A stretch of DNA of 64,000 bases from positions 1 through 64,000 of the forward strand of contig NZ_JNNU01000023.1 of the NCBI RefSeq assembly GCF_000732195.1. The letters run 5' to 3'. The translations under genes were made by a program, and so were the position numbers. A model generated the notes under the pieces. It was not told the origin of the DNA. It made no database searches and worked only from the letters and a program-made list of their open reading frames with translations. Of this stretch, positions 55,521 through 63,998 are shown one piece after another; the first letter of the stretch is position 1; each line of letters starts with the position of its first letter. The DNA comes from Neorhizobium vignae. Its GTDB lineage: Bacteria; Pseudomonadota; Alphaproteobacteria; Rhizobiales; Rhizobiaceae.

Positions 55521-55799
55521 TATAGCAGTGAGTAAGTGATCTCCGACGCATCATTGGAGCTTTCTTGGGAGGGTGTGGCGGTCTTTGGCCTGCGCCAACT
55601 GCGCGGTTGGACGCGGTCGCTGATATCACCGTCTTCCATTCGTGTTGGAGCCTGCCCCTCCCGGCAAATCAAGGCCGACACAATTGCGAAGCAGGCATTT
55701 TGGCCCGCCGGCCGCCGCCGTCGGATCGCGCGAAGAAATTCAGCTCACTCTTGGCCTTTGAGCTCGGGCCCCTAGCCGCTTGACGAGTACTTGATGAAA
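55521..55799. other. Intergenic region without assignable gene
   Basis: These 279 bases between the AraC gene and an integrase remnant contain only short overlapping open frames with no family resemblance. No repeat or terminator with a T run was seen. Confidence 0.4.
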
Positions 55800-56029
55800 C
55801 TACGTGAGGAAACATTCTGGCCGGAGATGAAGCACTCCCATGAGTCCAATCTCGCACACCACGTCCAGTCTGAAGCATAGGCCTTTTTTGTGTTTGGAAC
55901 TGACCGCCTCTACATAGCCGCGGGCTCGATCGGTGAGATCCTGTAGATTGCCCGCCACGGCCGCCGGTGGTGAGGCAAGGGAGGGGCGATGTCCGTGACG
56001 CCTTCGACGAGCGTTCCTTCGGTTATCAT
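55800..56029 (-). pseudogene. Tyrosine recombinase (integrase) N-terminal remnant
   Basis: Read on the minus strand from an ATG at 56029 next to the vapC stop, the sequence begins MITEGTLVEGVTDIAP. In a second frame it continues SLASPPAAVAGNLQDLTDRA, then RGYVEAVSS. This matches the start and the SAM-like N-terminal domain of plasmid integrases of rhizobia, where DRARxYVEAxSSxNTRRAY is usual. Family resemblance then stops, and no catalytic domain remains. At least one frameshift is present. Confidence 0.5.
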
Positions 56030-56415
56030 CAAGCCGTCTCGATGTCCGTCTGTCTAAAATCTTCGCCGATAAATAGCAGGGCATCATCGGCACGTTTCGC
56101 CAGTGCGTAAGAAAAGCAGTCCGCAAAATTAAGTCCGGCCGGATGTCGGCCCTTCCCATAGGTCAGCCAGGCTTGGGTCGCCAGATCGACCAGCTCTACA
56201 TCGACAGGGATGATCTTAGCTCCAATCTTGGAAAGCCAAAGATCGATCTCGGCCAGGGCATGTTCGCCGCGCCGACTGACCATGACCATACGGGTTTCGA
56301 GTACGCAGGTCACTGGGAGCAACCGGATAGGGTTGGCGACGAGGCTTTCTCCAGACGTTCCGCCTGCGGCTCGTCGCGCCCGGATTGCAACAATGGCCGA
56401 TGTATCGATGACCAT
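56029..56415 (-). CDS. vapC: VapC-type PIN-domain toxin with scrambled segment
   Basis: This 128-residue PIN-domain ribonuclease has acidic residues at usual positions: Asp4 in MVIDTSAIVAI, Glu in CVLETRMVMVSRRG and Asp in AGLNFADCFSYALAK. PIN toxins cleave RNA and are held by a VapB antitoxin, encoded just upstream with a 1-base overlap. Residues 12-24 read RARRAAGGTSGES. The family-like RDEPQAERLEKA is present in another frame over the same bases (56344-56382), suggesting two compensating frameshifts. The toxin may be weakened. Confidence 0.8.
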   Translation of the reverse strand: MVIDTSAIVAIRARRAAGGTSGESLVANPIRLLPVTCVLETRMVMVSRRGEHALAEIDLWLSKIGAKIIPVDVELVDLATQAWLTYGKGRHPAGLNFADCFSYALAKRADDALLFIGEDFRQTDIETA

Positions 56416-56681
56416 CAGTTCGGAATGCCGTGTTCATCGAAACCGACGATCTCTTCGTCGCTGCGTTTTTCCGGTTCCGGAAGGCGTGTTATTCCCTTTC
56501 TGATAGCGCGGAGTTCATCGAGCGTGCGATCCTTCGAGATGTCGGCATGCCCTAGACGGTGAAGGCGCTCGGTTGGAGCCTGATGGATCGCCGCCGTTTT
56601 GCGGATGCCCTGGCGGCGAGCGAGCTCATCGACCAGCGCTACCGTTGCTGGGTTAATGTTCGGCGACACGGCAACCTCCAA
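56415..56681 (-). CDS. vapB: VapB-type antitoxin
   Basis: This 88-residue protein has the short helical pattern of VapB/PSK-type antitoxins: NPATVALVDELARRQGIRKT, AAIHQAPTERLHRLGH and the C-terminal toxin-binding tail EPEKRSDEEIVGFDEHGIPN. These proteins bind DNA as dimers at their own promoter and neutralise the toxin. The stop TGA shares its A with the vapC ATG, typical of TA pairs. No operator was identified upstream. Confidence 0.78.
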   Translation of the reverse strand: MEVAVSPNINPATVALVDELARRQGIRKTAAIHQAPTERLHRLGHADISKDRTLDELRAIRKGITRLPEPEKRSDEEIVGFDEHGIPN

Positions 56682-56800
56682 AATCTACCATTCTATGGTT
56701 TTCAACCAATGTTTGAGTCGTATCTCCTCGAGACGACATGGCGTGCGGTTTATGCCAATATTACTGTCATAAACCGCCCACCTGATTTGTCCGCCGGCCC

Positions 56801-57756
56801 ATGAATTCGCTCGCGCCCACCGCTTCAACGGCCCCCGACTGGTCGCCCCGCCTGCCGGGGTGGGCGCCGACCCGTGGTCGCGACATTAATGAGACCGACG
56901 CCGCCTTAGCCGCTGGTATCGCACTGAAATCTCTCGACGATCTAATCTGAGCCGACCCACTATGGCTCGGCTGCTGGCGCGATCGCCTAGCCCTGAAATC
57001 AGCTCGGTCGCCGCAAAGATGATCGGTCGTGCGGAAGAAAAAAGCGCCGTCCGCGACGCCGTTTTGTTGACTGCCTCTGCTGACGATCCGGGCCCGGCCG
57101 GAAAGCTGTTTTCTGGCCACCAGAATTATGACGCGCCGACCCGTGCCGATCAACACGTCGTTTGTCAAAGAGATTGCGGAGCTTTTTGCCCTTCGGTGGG
57201 ACGATGATCTTGCCTCAATCCCGGATCTGGTTGATCCTGCCGTTCAGTCTTTGCGAGCAGCTCCCTTCATCGTGGCGGACCCTCCGAACAACGGTCTTTG
57301 CCGTTCGCCCGGACACCGAGGTGATGGCGCTCGGTGTGGCCGATGTCGTCCTAGCGCGCGCGCTGAGATGGCCAAAATTCCTACCGTTGTTGCTGCCCGA
57401 GCGTCTTGGCTCCGCCTTCCGCACCATCGGTGGCCGCGGTCGCGTTCGGCCGGGTCAGCCCCGGTTTATCCAAAAGCGATCTGCCTGGCATTAGTTGACG
57501 GCGTTGAGGCAGCGCTGCGGTCTGCCGTCGAGACCGATCGCCGCGCAGCGTGGTTGCTGGCCGTTGCGCCGAAGTGCGAACCAAAGGCGCCGAGCCGGTG
57601 ATCTGCGGATTGCTGAGGGGGGATGCCGTGCCGGCGTCCGCGCCCGGCTCAAAACTGTCGCGCTGGGCGGCGAACCGGCTGTTCGAACCACCCGAAAGTT
57701 TCGACGCGGTGCGCGAATTGTCAAACCGTTCCTCCTTCCGGATTTTCGGGTTGTGA
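56801..57756 (+). pseudogene. DUF1403 family protein pseudogene
   Basis: Family-like segments occur in order but in different frames: MNSLAPTASTAPDWSPRLPG and ALAAGIALKSLDDL to a stop at 56950; KMIGRAEEKSAVRDAVLLTA and SADDPGPAGKLF; WDDDLASIPDLVDPAVQSLR; FRTIGGRGRVRPGQP; and the end NRLFEPPESFDAVRELSNRS with SFRIFGL at 57756. Several frameshifts and at least one stop break it. DUF1403 proteins (about 320 residues) are common beside scpB on rhizobial plasmids, and an scpB remnant follows here. Confidence 0.65.
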
Positions 57757-57815
57757 CCATGGCCGGACCCTCCGCAGCCAAACCCCGTTGACGGGCTCCA
57801 AAGGAGCGGCAGGAC

Positions 57816-58161
57816 ATGCTCTACGATCGGGAGCTGGAAGACTTGCCGCCGGAACTGCGCTGGCGGAATGGATCCTGCGCGTCGAGGCGGTGATCTTTGC
57901 TTCGGCCGAACCCGTTGGCCGTGAGACGCTGGCGCGGGTGGTTGGTAAGGATTGCGGCATCGACCTGCTCATTGACGATCCGCGTGAGGAATTTAGTCCC
58001 GGCCCTGCGAGCTGGTGTGGGTTGCCGGTGGCTGGCAGCACCGCACCCGGCCGCGCTTTGCCGAGACGATCCGGGCTTCGGCGGCGCCGACAAGCGAAGG
58101 GGTAGCGGCGTTGTCGGAGTTCGAGGCGATGGTGCTCCGCAGCGCGATTAACAGGTCCTGA
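57816..58161 (+). pseudogene. scpB-like pseudogene fragment
   Basis: ScpB belongs to the SMC-ScpAB chromosome-condensation complex. An ATG after AAGGAGCGG starts MLYDRELEDLPPELRWR, matching the N-terminus of plasmid ScpB-like proteins. The next parts are in other frames: WILRVEAVIFASAEPVGRET, LARVVGKDCGIDLLIDDPRE, then VAGGWQHRTRPRFAETIRAS and VAALSEFEAMVLRSAI. A stop follows early, so the C-terminal half is absent. It lies next to the DUF1403 remnant, the usual pairing. Confidence 0.62.
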
Positions 58162-58176
58162 GTCTAGCTTGACCGG

Positions 58177-59214
58177 CTAGGGGTCCACGATGGCCGTTGA
58201 GCCTCTCTTGACAAGCTCGCCGGAAATACGACGGATGGTCGGACGTTGGCCCGGAGCACATGAACCGTTCTCGATCATGGCTACCGCAACATCGACGATC
58301 ATGTCGATCGGCTGACGGAACGTCGTCAGATCGTAATGCGGCCAGGCTGCCATGCTGATGTCGTCGAATCCGGCGACAGCGATATCCTCAGGCACGCTTA
58401 CCCCTCTTTCCTTAAGCGCATCGAGACCCCCTGCCGCAAGAATGTCGTTGGCAAAAAAGATCGCGTCAGTTTCTCCGCGCGCAAGAATGTCGAACGCAGC
58501 GGTCCTCCCCGCATAGTAGCTGTATTCATTGCCATCTATGAGGGCGGAAAGTGTCATGCCGTGCTCGGCGACGCGGGTGATGAAGGCGTTCTGGCGCTCG
58601 CGATTTGTGGTCGTATGCGAAAGGCCTGCGACATAGGCGACGCGACGGCGGCCGATGGCGTGGAAATGGTCGGCGATCGCTCTCGCGCCCTCGGCATTGT
58701 CGCAGATCACGCAACTCAGTTCCGTATCTTCCGCCACGCGGTTGATCAGGATTGCGGCCCTGCCCTCCGTCGCCCAGCGAAGCGTCGGGCCGGACAGGAT
58801 CGTCGCGGAGATGATGATGACTGCATCGACATTGTAGCGCCTCAGCGCCGAAAGCTGCTCCTCGAGGTTTGTGCCCTTAGTGATGTTGAACATCAGGCTC
58901 TGGAGCCCGATGCGTTGCAGGGCACGCGAAAGCTGTTCGATCAATGCCGGATAAAAAGGGTTCTGCATGTCCGAGATGACGATGCCGACGATATTCGTGC
59001 GGCTCTTCGACAGCATGCTGGCAATCGCATTTGGGTGGTAGTCCACATCTTCGGCAAAACGGACGATCTTTTCCCGCAACTCGGGCGCGATGCTCGCGCC
59101 CGGTGTAAAGGCGCGGGAGACTGCCGACTGGCTGACACCAAGCATGCGCGCGAGCTCCCGCGCAGTCATCGGCTTGCGTCTGGTTTTTTCGCTGGCAGTT
59201 TCATTCCTGCTCAA
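58177..59214 (-). CDS. LacI family transcriptional regulator
   Basis: This 345-residue repressor has the LacI helix-turn-helix MTARELARMLGVSQSAVSRA, the hinge AIASMLSKSRTNIVGIVISD and a periplasmic-binding-protein-like domain (NPFYPALIEQLSRAL, FFANDILAAGGLDALKERGV, VAGFDDISMAAWPHYDLTTF). A TTG start at 59214 is proposed because AGAGGAG stands 6 bases before it; ATG 59169 is the alternative. It is divergent from the CoA-transferase gene. The palindrome TTGCATCCGTATGCAA lies between them and recurs before the enolase-family gene. Confidence 0.88.
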   Translation of the reverse strand: MSRNETASEKTRRKPMTARELARMLGVSQSAVSRAFTPGASIAPELREKIVRFAEDVDYHPNAIASMLSKSRTNIVGIVISDMQNPFYPALIEQLSRALQRIGLQSLMFNITKGTNLEEQLSALRRYNVDAVIIISATILSGPTLRWATEGRAAILINRVAEDTELSCVICDNAEGARAIADHFHAIGRRRVAYVAGLSHTTTNRERQNAFITRVAEHGMTLSALIDGNEYSYYAGRTAAFDILARGETDAIFFANDILAAGGLDALKERGVSVPEDIAVAGFDDISMAAWPHYDLTTFRQPIDMIVDVAVAMIENGSCAPGQRPTIRRISGELVKRGSTAIVDP

Positions 59215-59310
59215 TGCCGGCTCCTCTTGGCATCCTGCAACCGGTGCGCGCTTCTCACTATGCCTGAAACAGCCGTCTATCAATACGCGAAACTGAAAAT
59301 ACTGCCAATC

Positions 59311-59326
59311 TTGCATCCGTATGCAA
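59311..59326. promoter_or_regulatory. LacI-type operator, copy 1
   Basis: TTGCATCCGTATGCAA has 6-bp arms TTGCAT/ATGCAA around CCGT. It lies about 97 bases before the LacI start and 66 before the CoA-transferase start. The same 16 bases, reverse complemented, recur at 62651. Size and symmetry fit a LacI-family operator. Confidence 0.72.
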
Positions 59327-59391
59327 GGCAAGCTAGGTTTGACGTCGGCGGGGAGGAGACCCGACGAGACAATCGGATGGTGGAGGCGCGG

Positions 59392-61776
59392 ATGTCCAAA
59401 GCTCTGGACGGCCTGCGGGTCGTCGATTTATCGAATACCCTTGCCGGGCAGTATTGCGCGCGCCTGCTCGCGGATTTCGGCGCTGACGTAACCCTGGTCG
59501 AGCCTCCGGAGGGTTCACCCATCCGGCAAATGCCGCCGTTTTCCGTTGCCGAGCCAGGCCTGTCGCTGCGGTTCTGGCATCTGAACACCGGCAAGCGTTC
59601 CATCATCCTGGACCAGACAGATACTGGTGGGCAGGAGATGCTGAATGCCATGCTTTCGGCGGCGGACATCGCCATCCTGCCGGAGGATTTCGATGCCGAG
59701 AATATTGCACATCTCAATCGGGCCTGCATTGCGGCCTGCGTAACCGCCTTTGGTGGCGACGGGCCACTGAAAGAGTGGCGCGGGCCGGAGATTGTCCTTC
59801 AGGCTCTCTCCGGCATGATGAACAACAATGGCGCCTACGGGCGGGAGCCGCTCTATGGCGTTGGCGAGCGCGCGTCCTTTGCCGCGGGGCAGGCGGCGTA
59901 TATCGGAATCATGGCGGCGTTGCACGAGCGCCATTCCAGCGGTCTCGGTCAGGTCGTGACGGTCGATGCGGCGGAAACCGCGGCGGCCATGTGCTTCCCT
60001 TATGTCATGCGCCACATCTACAATGGCTCGATCCACACGAGGAAGGACCAGACCATTCCGGCGGGGCAAGTGAAGTGCGGCGATGGCTGGGTATGCATCT
60101 GGATCTACAATCACCGCTGGCGCGCGGTCTGCACTGCGCTCGATCTGCTTTCTCTGGAAGCCGATCCGCGATTTTCAGAGCCGCAGGTGCGAAGGGTGAA
60201 CTGGGAGACCCTCTACGAGATCATTCAGGACAAGGTAAAGGACTGGTCTGCCGAGGAACTGGTCGATCGACTGCAGAAAGCCCAGATTATTGCTGCGAAG
60301 GCTTATCGCCCGTCCGAGCAGATCCATAACCGCCACCTGAGCGGTCGACACTATTGGGAAAAGGTTGAGGGCGGGCTTATCCTTGGTCCACCCTTTCGCC
60401 TGAGCGCGACGCCGCGCCTGGTCAGATCAGGCGCGCCGGAACTCGGAGAACTGAAGTTCGATCCGGCCGTATGGGAGGCTAAGAACCGGCGACCGCAGCA
60501 GTCGTCGAGGCCTCCGGAAGCGCCGCCGATGGATGGCCTGAGGGTGATCGAGATCACCACCGCCTGGGCAGGCCCGATGGCGGGTCGGGTCCTTGCCTAT
60601 TTCGGCGCGCAGTCGATCCATGTGGAATCGCCGAACCGAGTGAATTCCTGGCGGCTCAACAAGGAGAGGCCGAATCCGATCAACTTTCCGGATGGCGAAC
60701 CCGGCCTACGGCCGTTCGACCGGTCCTTTCTGTTCAACTCGCAGAATGTCAACAAGCTCTCCTGCATCCTCAATCTGAAGACCGAGGAAGGGCAGAGCAC
60801 GCTGCGCAGGCTCGTCGCCGTCGCCGACGTACTGATCTGCAATTTCCGGCCCGGCACGCTCGCGAAACTCGGGCTCGATTACGAGAGCCTGGCGGCGATC
60901 AAGCCGGATATCATCGTCGCTGAACTCCCCGCCTTCGGCGGCAGCGGGCCGATGTCGGGATATGCCGCGCTCGGACCGACTATGGAAATGGCAACGGGCA
61001 TGTCCGCGATGATGGCCTATCCGGGCGGCCAGCCGGAGAACAGCGGGCCTTCCTATCTCGACCCGATTGGTGGCTTCAATGCCGCCGCAGCAATCCTGAC
61101 GGCACTTCATTATCGGGACCGGACTGGCCAGGGTCAGTATGTCGAAATACCCCAGGTCGAGGCGGCCATGCAGTTCATCGGCGCTGAACTCCTGCTGGCA
61201 GCCGAGACCGGTGTCGATCCTGTCCCGGATGGCAACCGCGTCCCGAATATGTCGCCGCATGACGCTTTCCCGGCGAGGGGCGAAGACCAATGGGTGGTCA
61301 TCGCCGCCGAAAACGAAGCGCAATGGCAAGCACTATGCGCCGTGATCGGGCGTTCGCAGCTTGCTACCGACTCACGGTTCTCGGATCTTGCCGCACGCAA
61401 GCGCAATGAAGCGGAACTGACGGCGATATTGTCCGAATGGACGGCCACGCGGGACAAGCACGCGGTCGCACGGCTCCTGCAATATGCCGGAGTGGCCGCC
61501 GCCCCGGTTGCCAATGCTGCCGATGTCGCGTCCAGCGCCTACCTTGTCCACCGGGGTTTCTTCACGGAACTCGATCATCCCGATGCCGGGCGGCATCGTC
61601 ATCCGGGCCTGCCGATCCACCTGAGCCGGACGCCAGGCAGCCAGCGTCGCCCGGCTCCGCAGTTCGGGGGCGATAACCGGTACATACTCGAAAATATCCT
61701 CGCTCTGCCTGCCTTAGAGATCGCTCGCGTTTCGGCCGACGATGTCATGGCGACAGTCCCTTTTCCGGATGGTTGA
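59392..61776 (+). CDS. CaiB/BaiF CoA-transferase, two tandem domains
   Basis: This 794-residue protein holds two class III CoA-transferase domains. The first starts ALDGLRVVDLSNTLAGQYCA and continues VGERASFAAGQAAYIGIMAA; the second, near residue 380, starts MDGLRVIEITTAWAGPMAGR and has ILNLKTEEGQSTLRRLVAVA and LGPTMEMATGMSAMMAYPGG. Single-domain members are about 400 residues and usually dimerise, so this is a fusion. It transfers CoA to an organic acid. ATG 59392 follows TGGAGGCGCGG. The long open frame upstream is antisense to the LacI gene. Operator copy 1 is upstream. Confidence 0.87.
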   Translation: MSKALDGLRVVDLSNTLAGQYCARLLADFGADVTLVEPPEGSPIRQMPPFSVAEPGLSLRFWHLNTGKRSIILDQTDTGGQEMLNAMLSAADIAILPEDFDAENIAHLNRACIAACVTAFGGDGPLKEWRGPEIVLQALSGMMNNNGAYGREPLYGVGERASFAAGQAAYIGIMAALHERHSSGLGQVVTVDAAETAAAMCFPYVMRHIYNGSIHTRKDQTIPAGQVKCGDGWVCIWIYNHRWRAVCTALDLLSLEADPRFSEPQVRRVNWETLYEIIQDKVKDWSAEELVDRLQKAQIIAAKAYRPSEQIHNRHLSGRHYWEKVEGGLILGPPFRLSATPRLVRSGAPELGELKFDPAVWEAKNRRPQQSSRPPEAPPMDGLRVIEITTAWAGPMAGRVLAYFGAQSIHVESPNRVNSWRLNKERPNPINFPDGEPGLRPFDRSFLFNSQNVNKLSCILNLKTEEGQSTLRRLVAVADVLICNFRPGTLAKLGLDYESLAAIKPDIIVAELPAFGGSGPMSGYAALGPTMEMATGMSAMMAYPGGQPENSGPSYLDPIGGFNAAAAILTALHYRDRTGQGQYVEIPQVEAAMQFIGAELLLAAETGVDPVPDGNRVPNMSPHDAFPARGEDQWVVIAAENEAQWQALCAVIGRSQLATDSRFSDLAARKRNEAELTAILSEWTATRDKHAVARLLQYAGVAAAPVANAADVASSAYLVHRGFFTELDHPDAGRHRHPGLPIHLSRTPGSQRRPAPQFGGDNRYILENILALPALEIARVSADDVMATVPFPDG

Positions 61777-61779
61777 TAA

Positions 61780-62619
61780 ATGGATCAAGCAGATATGCTC
61801 CCGGCTTTCCCCAGAGATCTGAACGTCGATATCCGGCTGGACGATGACCCGCGTTACATCGGCACGATCCACGATGATAGCGTCGCCCGCGCGCGGGGTT
61901 ACAAGGCAGCGCTCATTCCGGGGGCCTTCGTTTACGGTCACATAAGCCGCGTCGCGCTACAGGCCTGGGGAGAGGCGTGGACGATCCGAGGCGGCATGGG
62001 TGCCCGCTTTCTACGACCGGTCTATAACGGGGATCGTATTCTTTTCCGTGTCGGAATGCTCGAGGGTGGCGCGGCCATGCGTCGTGCTGAGGTTTCGGTG
62101 ATCAACGAGGACGGCGCGGAAGTCGCCAGCGGCTGGGTCGGTCTGCCCGATGCCGCCCCGGTCGTGCCCGATATTTCCGCATTCACGCTCATTCCGAGAC
62201 CAGAGGCTCCTCCGGTGGTGAGCGTCGGCAGCCTCCACCCGGACACGCCGCTGACCACGGCCAACCGCGTGCTGACGCAGAGTGATTTCGAAGCCTCCCT
62301 GCGGTCCTTCGGGGAGAGCGAGGCTTTCTACGAGAGTGAGGACATCGTCCATTCCGGCTGCATAATGCGGCTCGCCATGGGAGACGCTCATAACAGTTTT
62401 CGGTTTCCCTCGCCGGTGGTTCTGACAGATATCGAGACCCAGCACTTTGCGCAGGTCAGGCCCGGCCAGCGTCTCGCGACGGTCGGGCGGGTCGCTCAGG
62501 TCTATCAGCGCAAGGGCAAACATTATTTGGAAACCGAGGAATTCCTACTGGCGGATGGGCTTCTCGTCGCCCGTTTTGTGCGCACCCAGATCTACGCTTA
62601 TGACATGCCCCGCTCATGA
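61780..62619 (+). CDS. MaoC-like hot-dog hydratase
   Basis: This 279-residue protein looks like a double hot-dog MaoC-type hydratase. Near residues 25-55 is DPRYIGTIHDDSVARARGYK followed by AALIPGAFVYGH, the region of the usual catalytic Asp/His. FLRPVYNGDRILFRVGMLEG follows, and the C-terminal half ends YETEEFLL-like HYLETEEFLLADGLLVARF. Such enzymes hydrate or dehydrate CoA thioesters; together with the CoA-transferase just upstream (3-base gap) it probably acts on the CoA ester. It is less typical in sequence than PhaJ-like members. Confidence 0.72.
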   Translation: MDQADMLPAFPRDLNVDIRLDDDPRYIGTIHDDSVARARGYKAALIPGAFVYGHISRVALQAWGEAWTIRGGMGARFLRPVYNGDRILFRVGMLEGGAAMRRAEVSVINEDGAEVASGWVGLPDAAPVVPDISAFTLIPRPEAPPVVSVGSLHPDTPLTTANRVLTQSDFEASLRSFGESEAFYESEDIVHSGCIMRLAMGDAHNSFRFPSPVVLTDIETQHFAQVRPGQRLATVGRVAQVYQRKGKHYLETEEFLLADGLLVARFVRTQIYAYDMPRS

Positions 62620-62650
62620 CGGTTGCAGCCGCATTCGCCAAAAGCAATGC

Positions 62651-62666
62651 TTGCATACGGATGCAA
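62651..62666. promoter_or_regulatory. LacI-type operator, copy 2
   Basis: TTGCATACGGATGCAA is the exact reverse complement of the palindrome at 59311. It lies in the 230-base gap between the MaoC-like gene and the enolase-family gene, so the latter probably has its own promoter under the same repressor. Confidence 0.7.
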
Positions 62667-62853
62667 ATTGCGCAATGCTGCAGCGATGGAGGAAGGTGAC
62701 GGGCGCCAGGTCGGTCACGTGATCGATGCGGTCGGGGAGGGCCGCACGAGAGACTTCAACGAACGCATGTCAGCATCGGACTAACGGCCTGCATGTGCCG
62801 AAGTGAGTCCTGCCGAAGATCTTGAACCGCTTGGCCGGGTAATTTCGTTTTCA

Positions 62854-63972
62854 ATGAGGTACGCAGTGGCGACGACGATCAAATCCATCGAGGCTTTTCA
62901 GGTGAGCTGGGGGCCGAACGAGCCGCCGGGCCGCCGCAGCGCCATCGTCCGCGTGACGACCACCGATGGCATCGTCGGGCACGGAGAGGCGTCACCGATG
63001 ATGGGTGGCGAGCATTCGCTCGGCGTGGTCCGCGATTTTGCATCTTCGCTTATCGGGGTCGATGCTTTGGACCACGCGGTCCTTTACGACAGACTGCTGC
63101 ATAGATATGTGAAGCTCGGCCCGGAGGGGGCGGTGACCGGTGCGCTGGCAGCCCTGGATATCGCGCTCTGGGATATCAAGGGCAAATATTTCAACCAGCC
63201 GATCTTCAAGCTGCTTGGCGGCGGCTGGCGCACGGAAGTGCCGTTCTATGCCTCGATCGGCGGCAATGCCGGTCGCACCGTCGACGAGACTGTTAAGGCG
63301 GTCGAGGCACGCTGGAAATCCGAAACGCCCGCGGCCATCAAGATCCGTTGGGACGGCGATCGCAGCCGGCAGGACTGTGACATTCCAGGCGACATCGCCA
63401 AGGCCAAGGCGGTGCGCAAACTGGTGGGCGACGATTTCCCGCTCGCCTTCGACGCCAACAATCAATATTCGGTCGGTGGAGCGATCCGGGTGGGTCGGGC
63501 TCTGGAGGAGCTTGGCTATATCTGGTTCGAGGAGCCGGTTCAGCATTATAACGTCCGTGCCATGGGAGAGGTCGCGCAACGTCTCGACATCACCGTGTCG
63601 GCTGCGGAGCAGACCTACACCACGCAGGCGCTGATCGACATAATCAATGCGGGTGTCCGAATGGTACAGCCGGACATCATCAAGATGGGCGGCATTACCG
63701 GCCTCATGCAATGCGCAGCGGTCTGCTACGCGCACGGCGTCGAACTCGTGCCGCATCAAACGCAACCGACCATCGCACACGCCGCCAACCTGCATCTGCT
63801 GGCGACCATTATGCACCTGACGAAGCCGGCGGAATTCGCCGATCCGTCGACCCGCATGCATGCTGCCTTTGTCAACCCGCCAAAACCATCAAATGGAAAA
63901 TTCGAAGTTCCGAGCGGCCCGGGTCTCGGTCTGGTGATTAACGACGCCGAATTGGACAAACGGCGAGGCTGA
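62854..63972 (+). CDS. Mandelate racemase/enolase superfamily protein
   Basis: This 372-residue protein has the enolase-superfamily capping domain (SIEAFQVSWGPNEPPGRRSA, ALDIALWDIKGKYFNQPIFK) and barrel. Metal and catalytic candidates are KIRWD, FDANNQYS, WFEEPVQH, AAEQTYT and VPHQTQ. Most relatives dehydrate sugar acids or racemise hydroxy or amino acids. The start is uncertain: ATG 62854, GTG 62866 (with TGAGGTACGCA before it) or GTG 62803. Operator copy 2 stands upstream. A ribosome binding site for another gene follows its stop. Confidence 0.85.
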   Translation: MRYAVATTIKSIEAFQVSWGPNEPPGRRSAIVRVTTTDGIVGHGEASPMMGGEHSLGVVRDFASSLIGVDALDHAVLYDRLLHRYVKLGPEGAVTGALAALDIALWDIKGKYFNQPIFKLLGGGWRTEVPFYASIGGNAGRTVDETVKAVEARWKSETPAAIKIRWDGDRSRQDCDIPGDIAKAKAVRKLVGDDFPLAFDANNQYSVGGAIRVGRALEELGYIWFEEPVQHYNVRAMGEVAQRLDITVSAAEQTYTTQALIDIINAGVRMVQPDIIKMGGITGLMQCAAVCYAHGVELVPHQTQPTIAHAANLHLLATIMHLTKPAEFADPSTRMHAAFVNPPKPSNGKFEVPSGPGLGLVINDAELDKRRG

Positions 63973-63990
63973 AAAGCGAAGCTTGTCTTT

Positions 63991-63998
63991 GGGAGGAG
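63991..63998 (+). promoter_or_regulatory. Ribosome binding site of the next gene
   Basis: GGGAGGAG ends 2 bases before the window edge, 18 bases after the enolase-family stop. It shows that the operon continues beyond the window. Confidence 0.55.

Noticed and set aside
58336..59391. N-terminal extension of the CoA-transferase frame by 352 codons
   Set aside because: It is antisense to the LacI gene; the transferase domain begins at 59392 after a good ribosome binding site.
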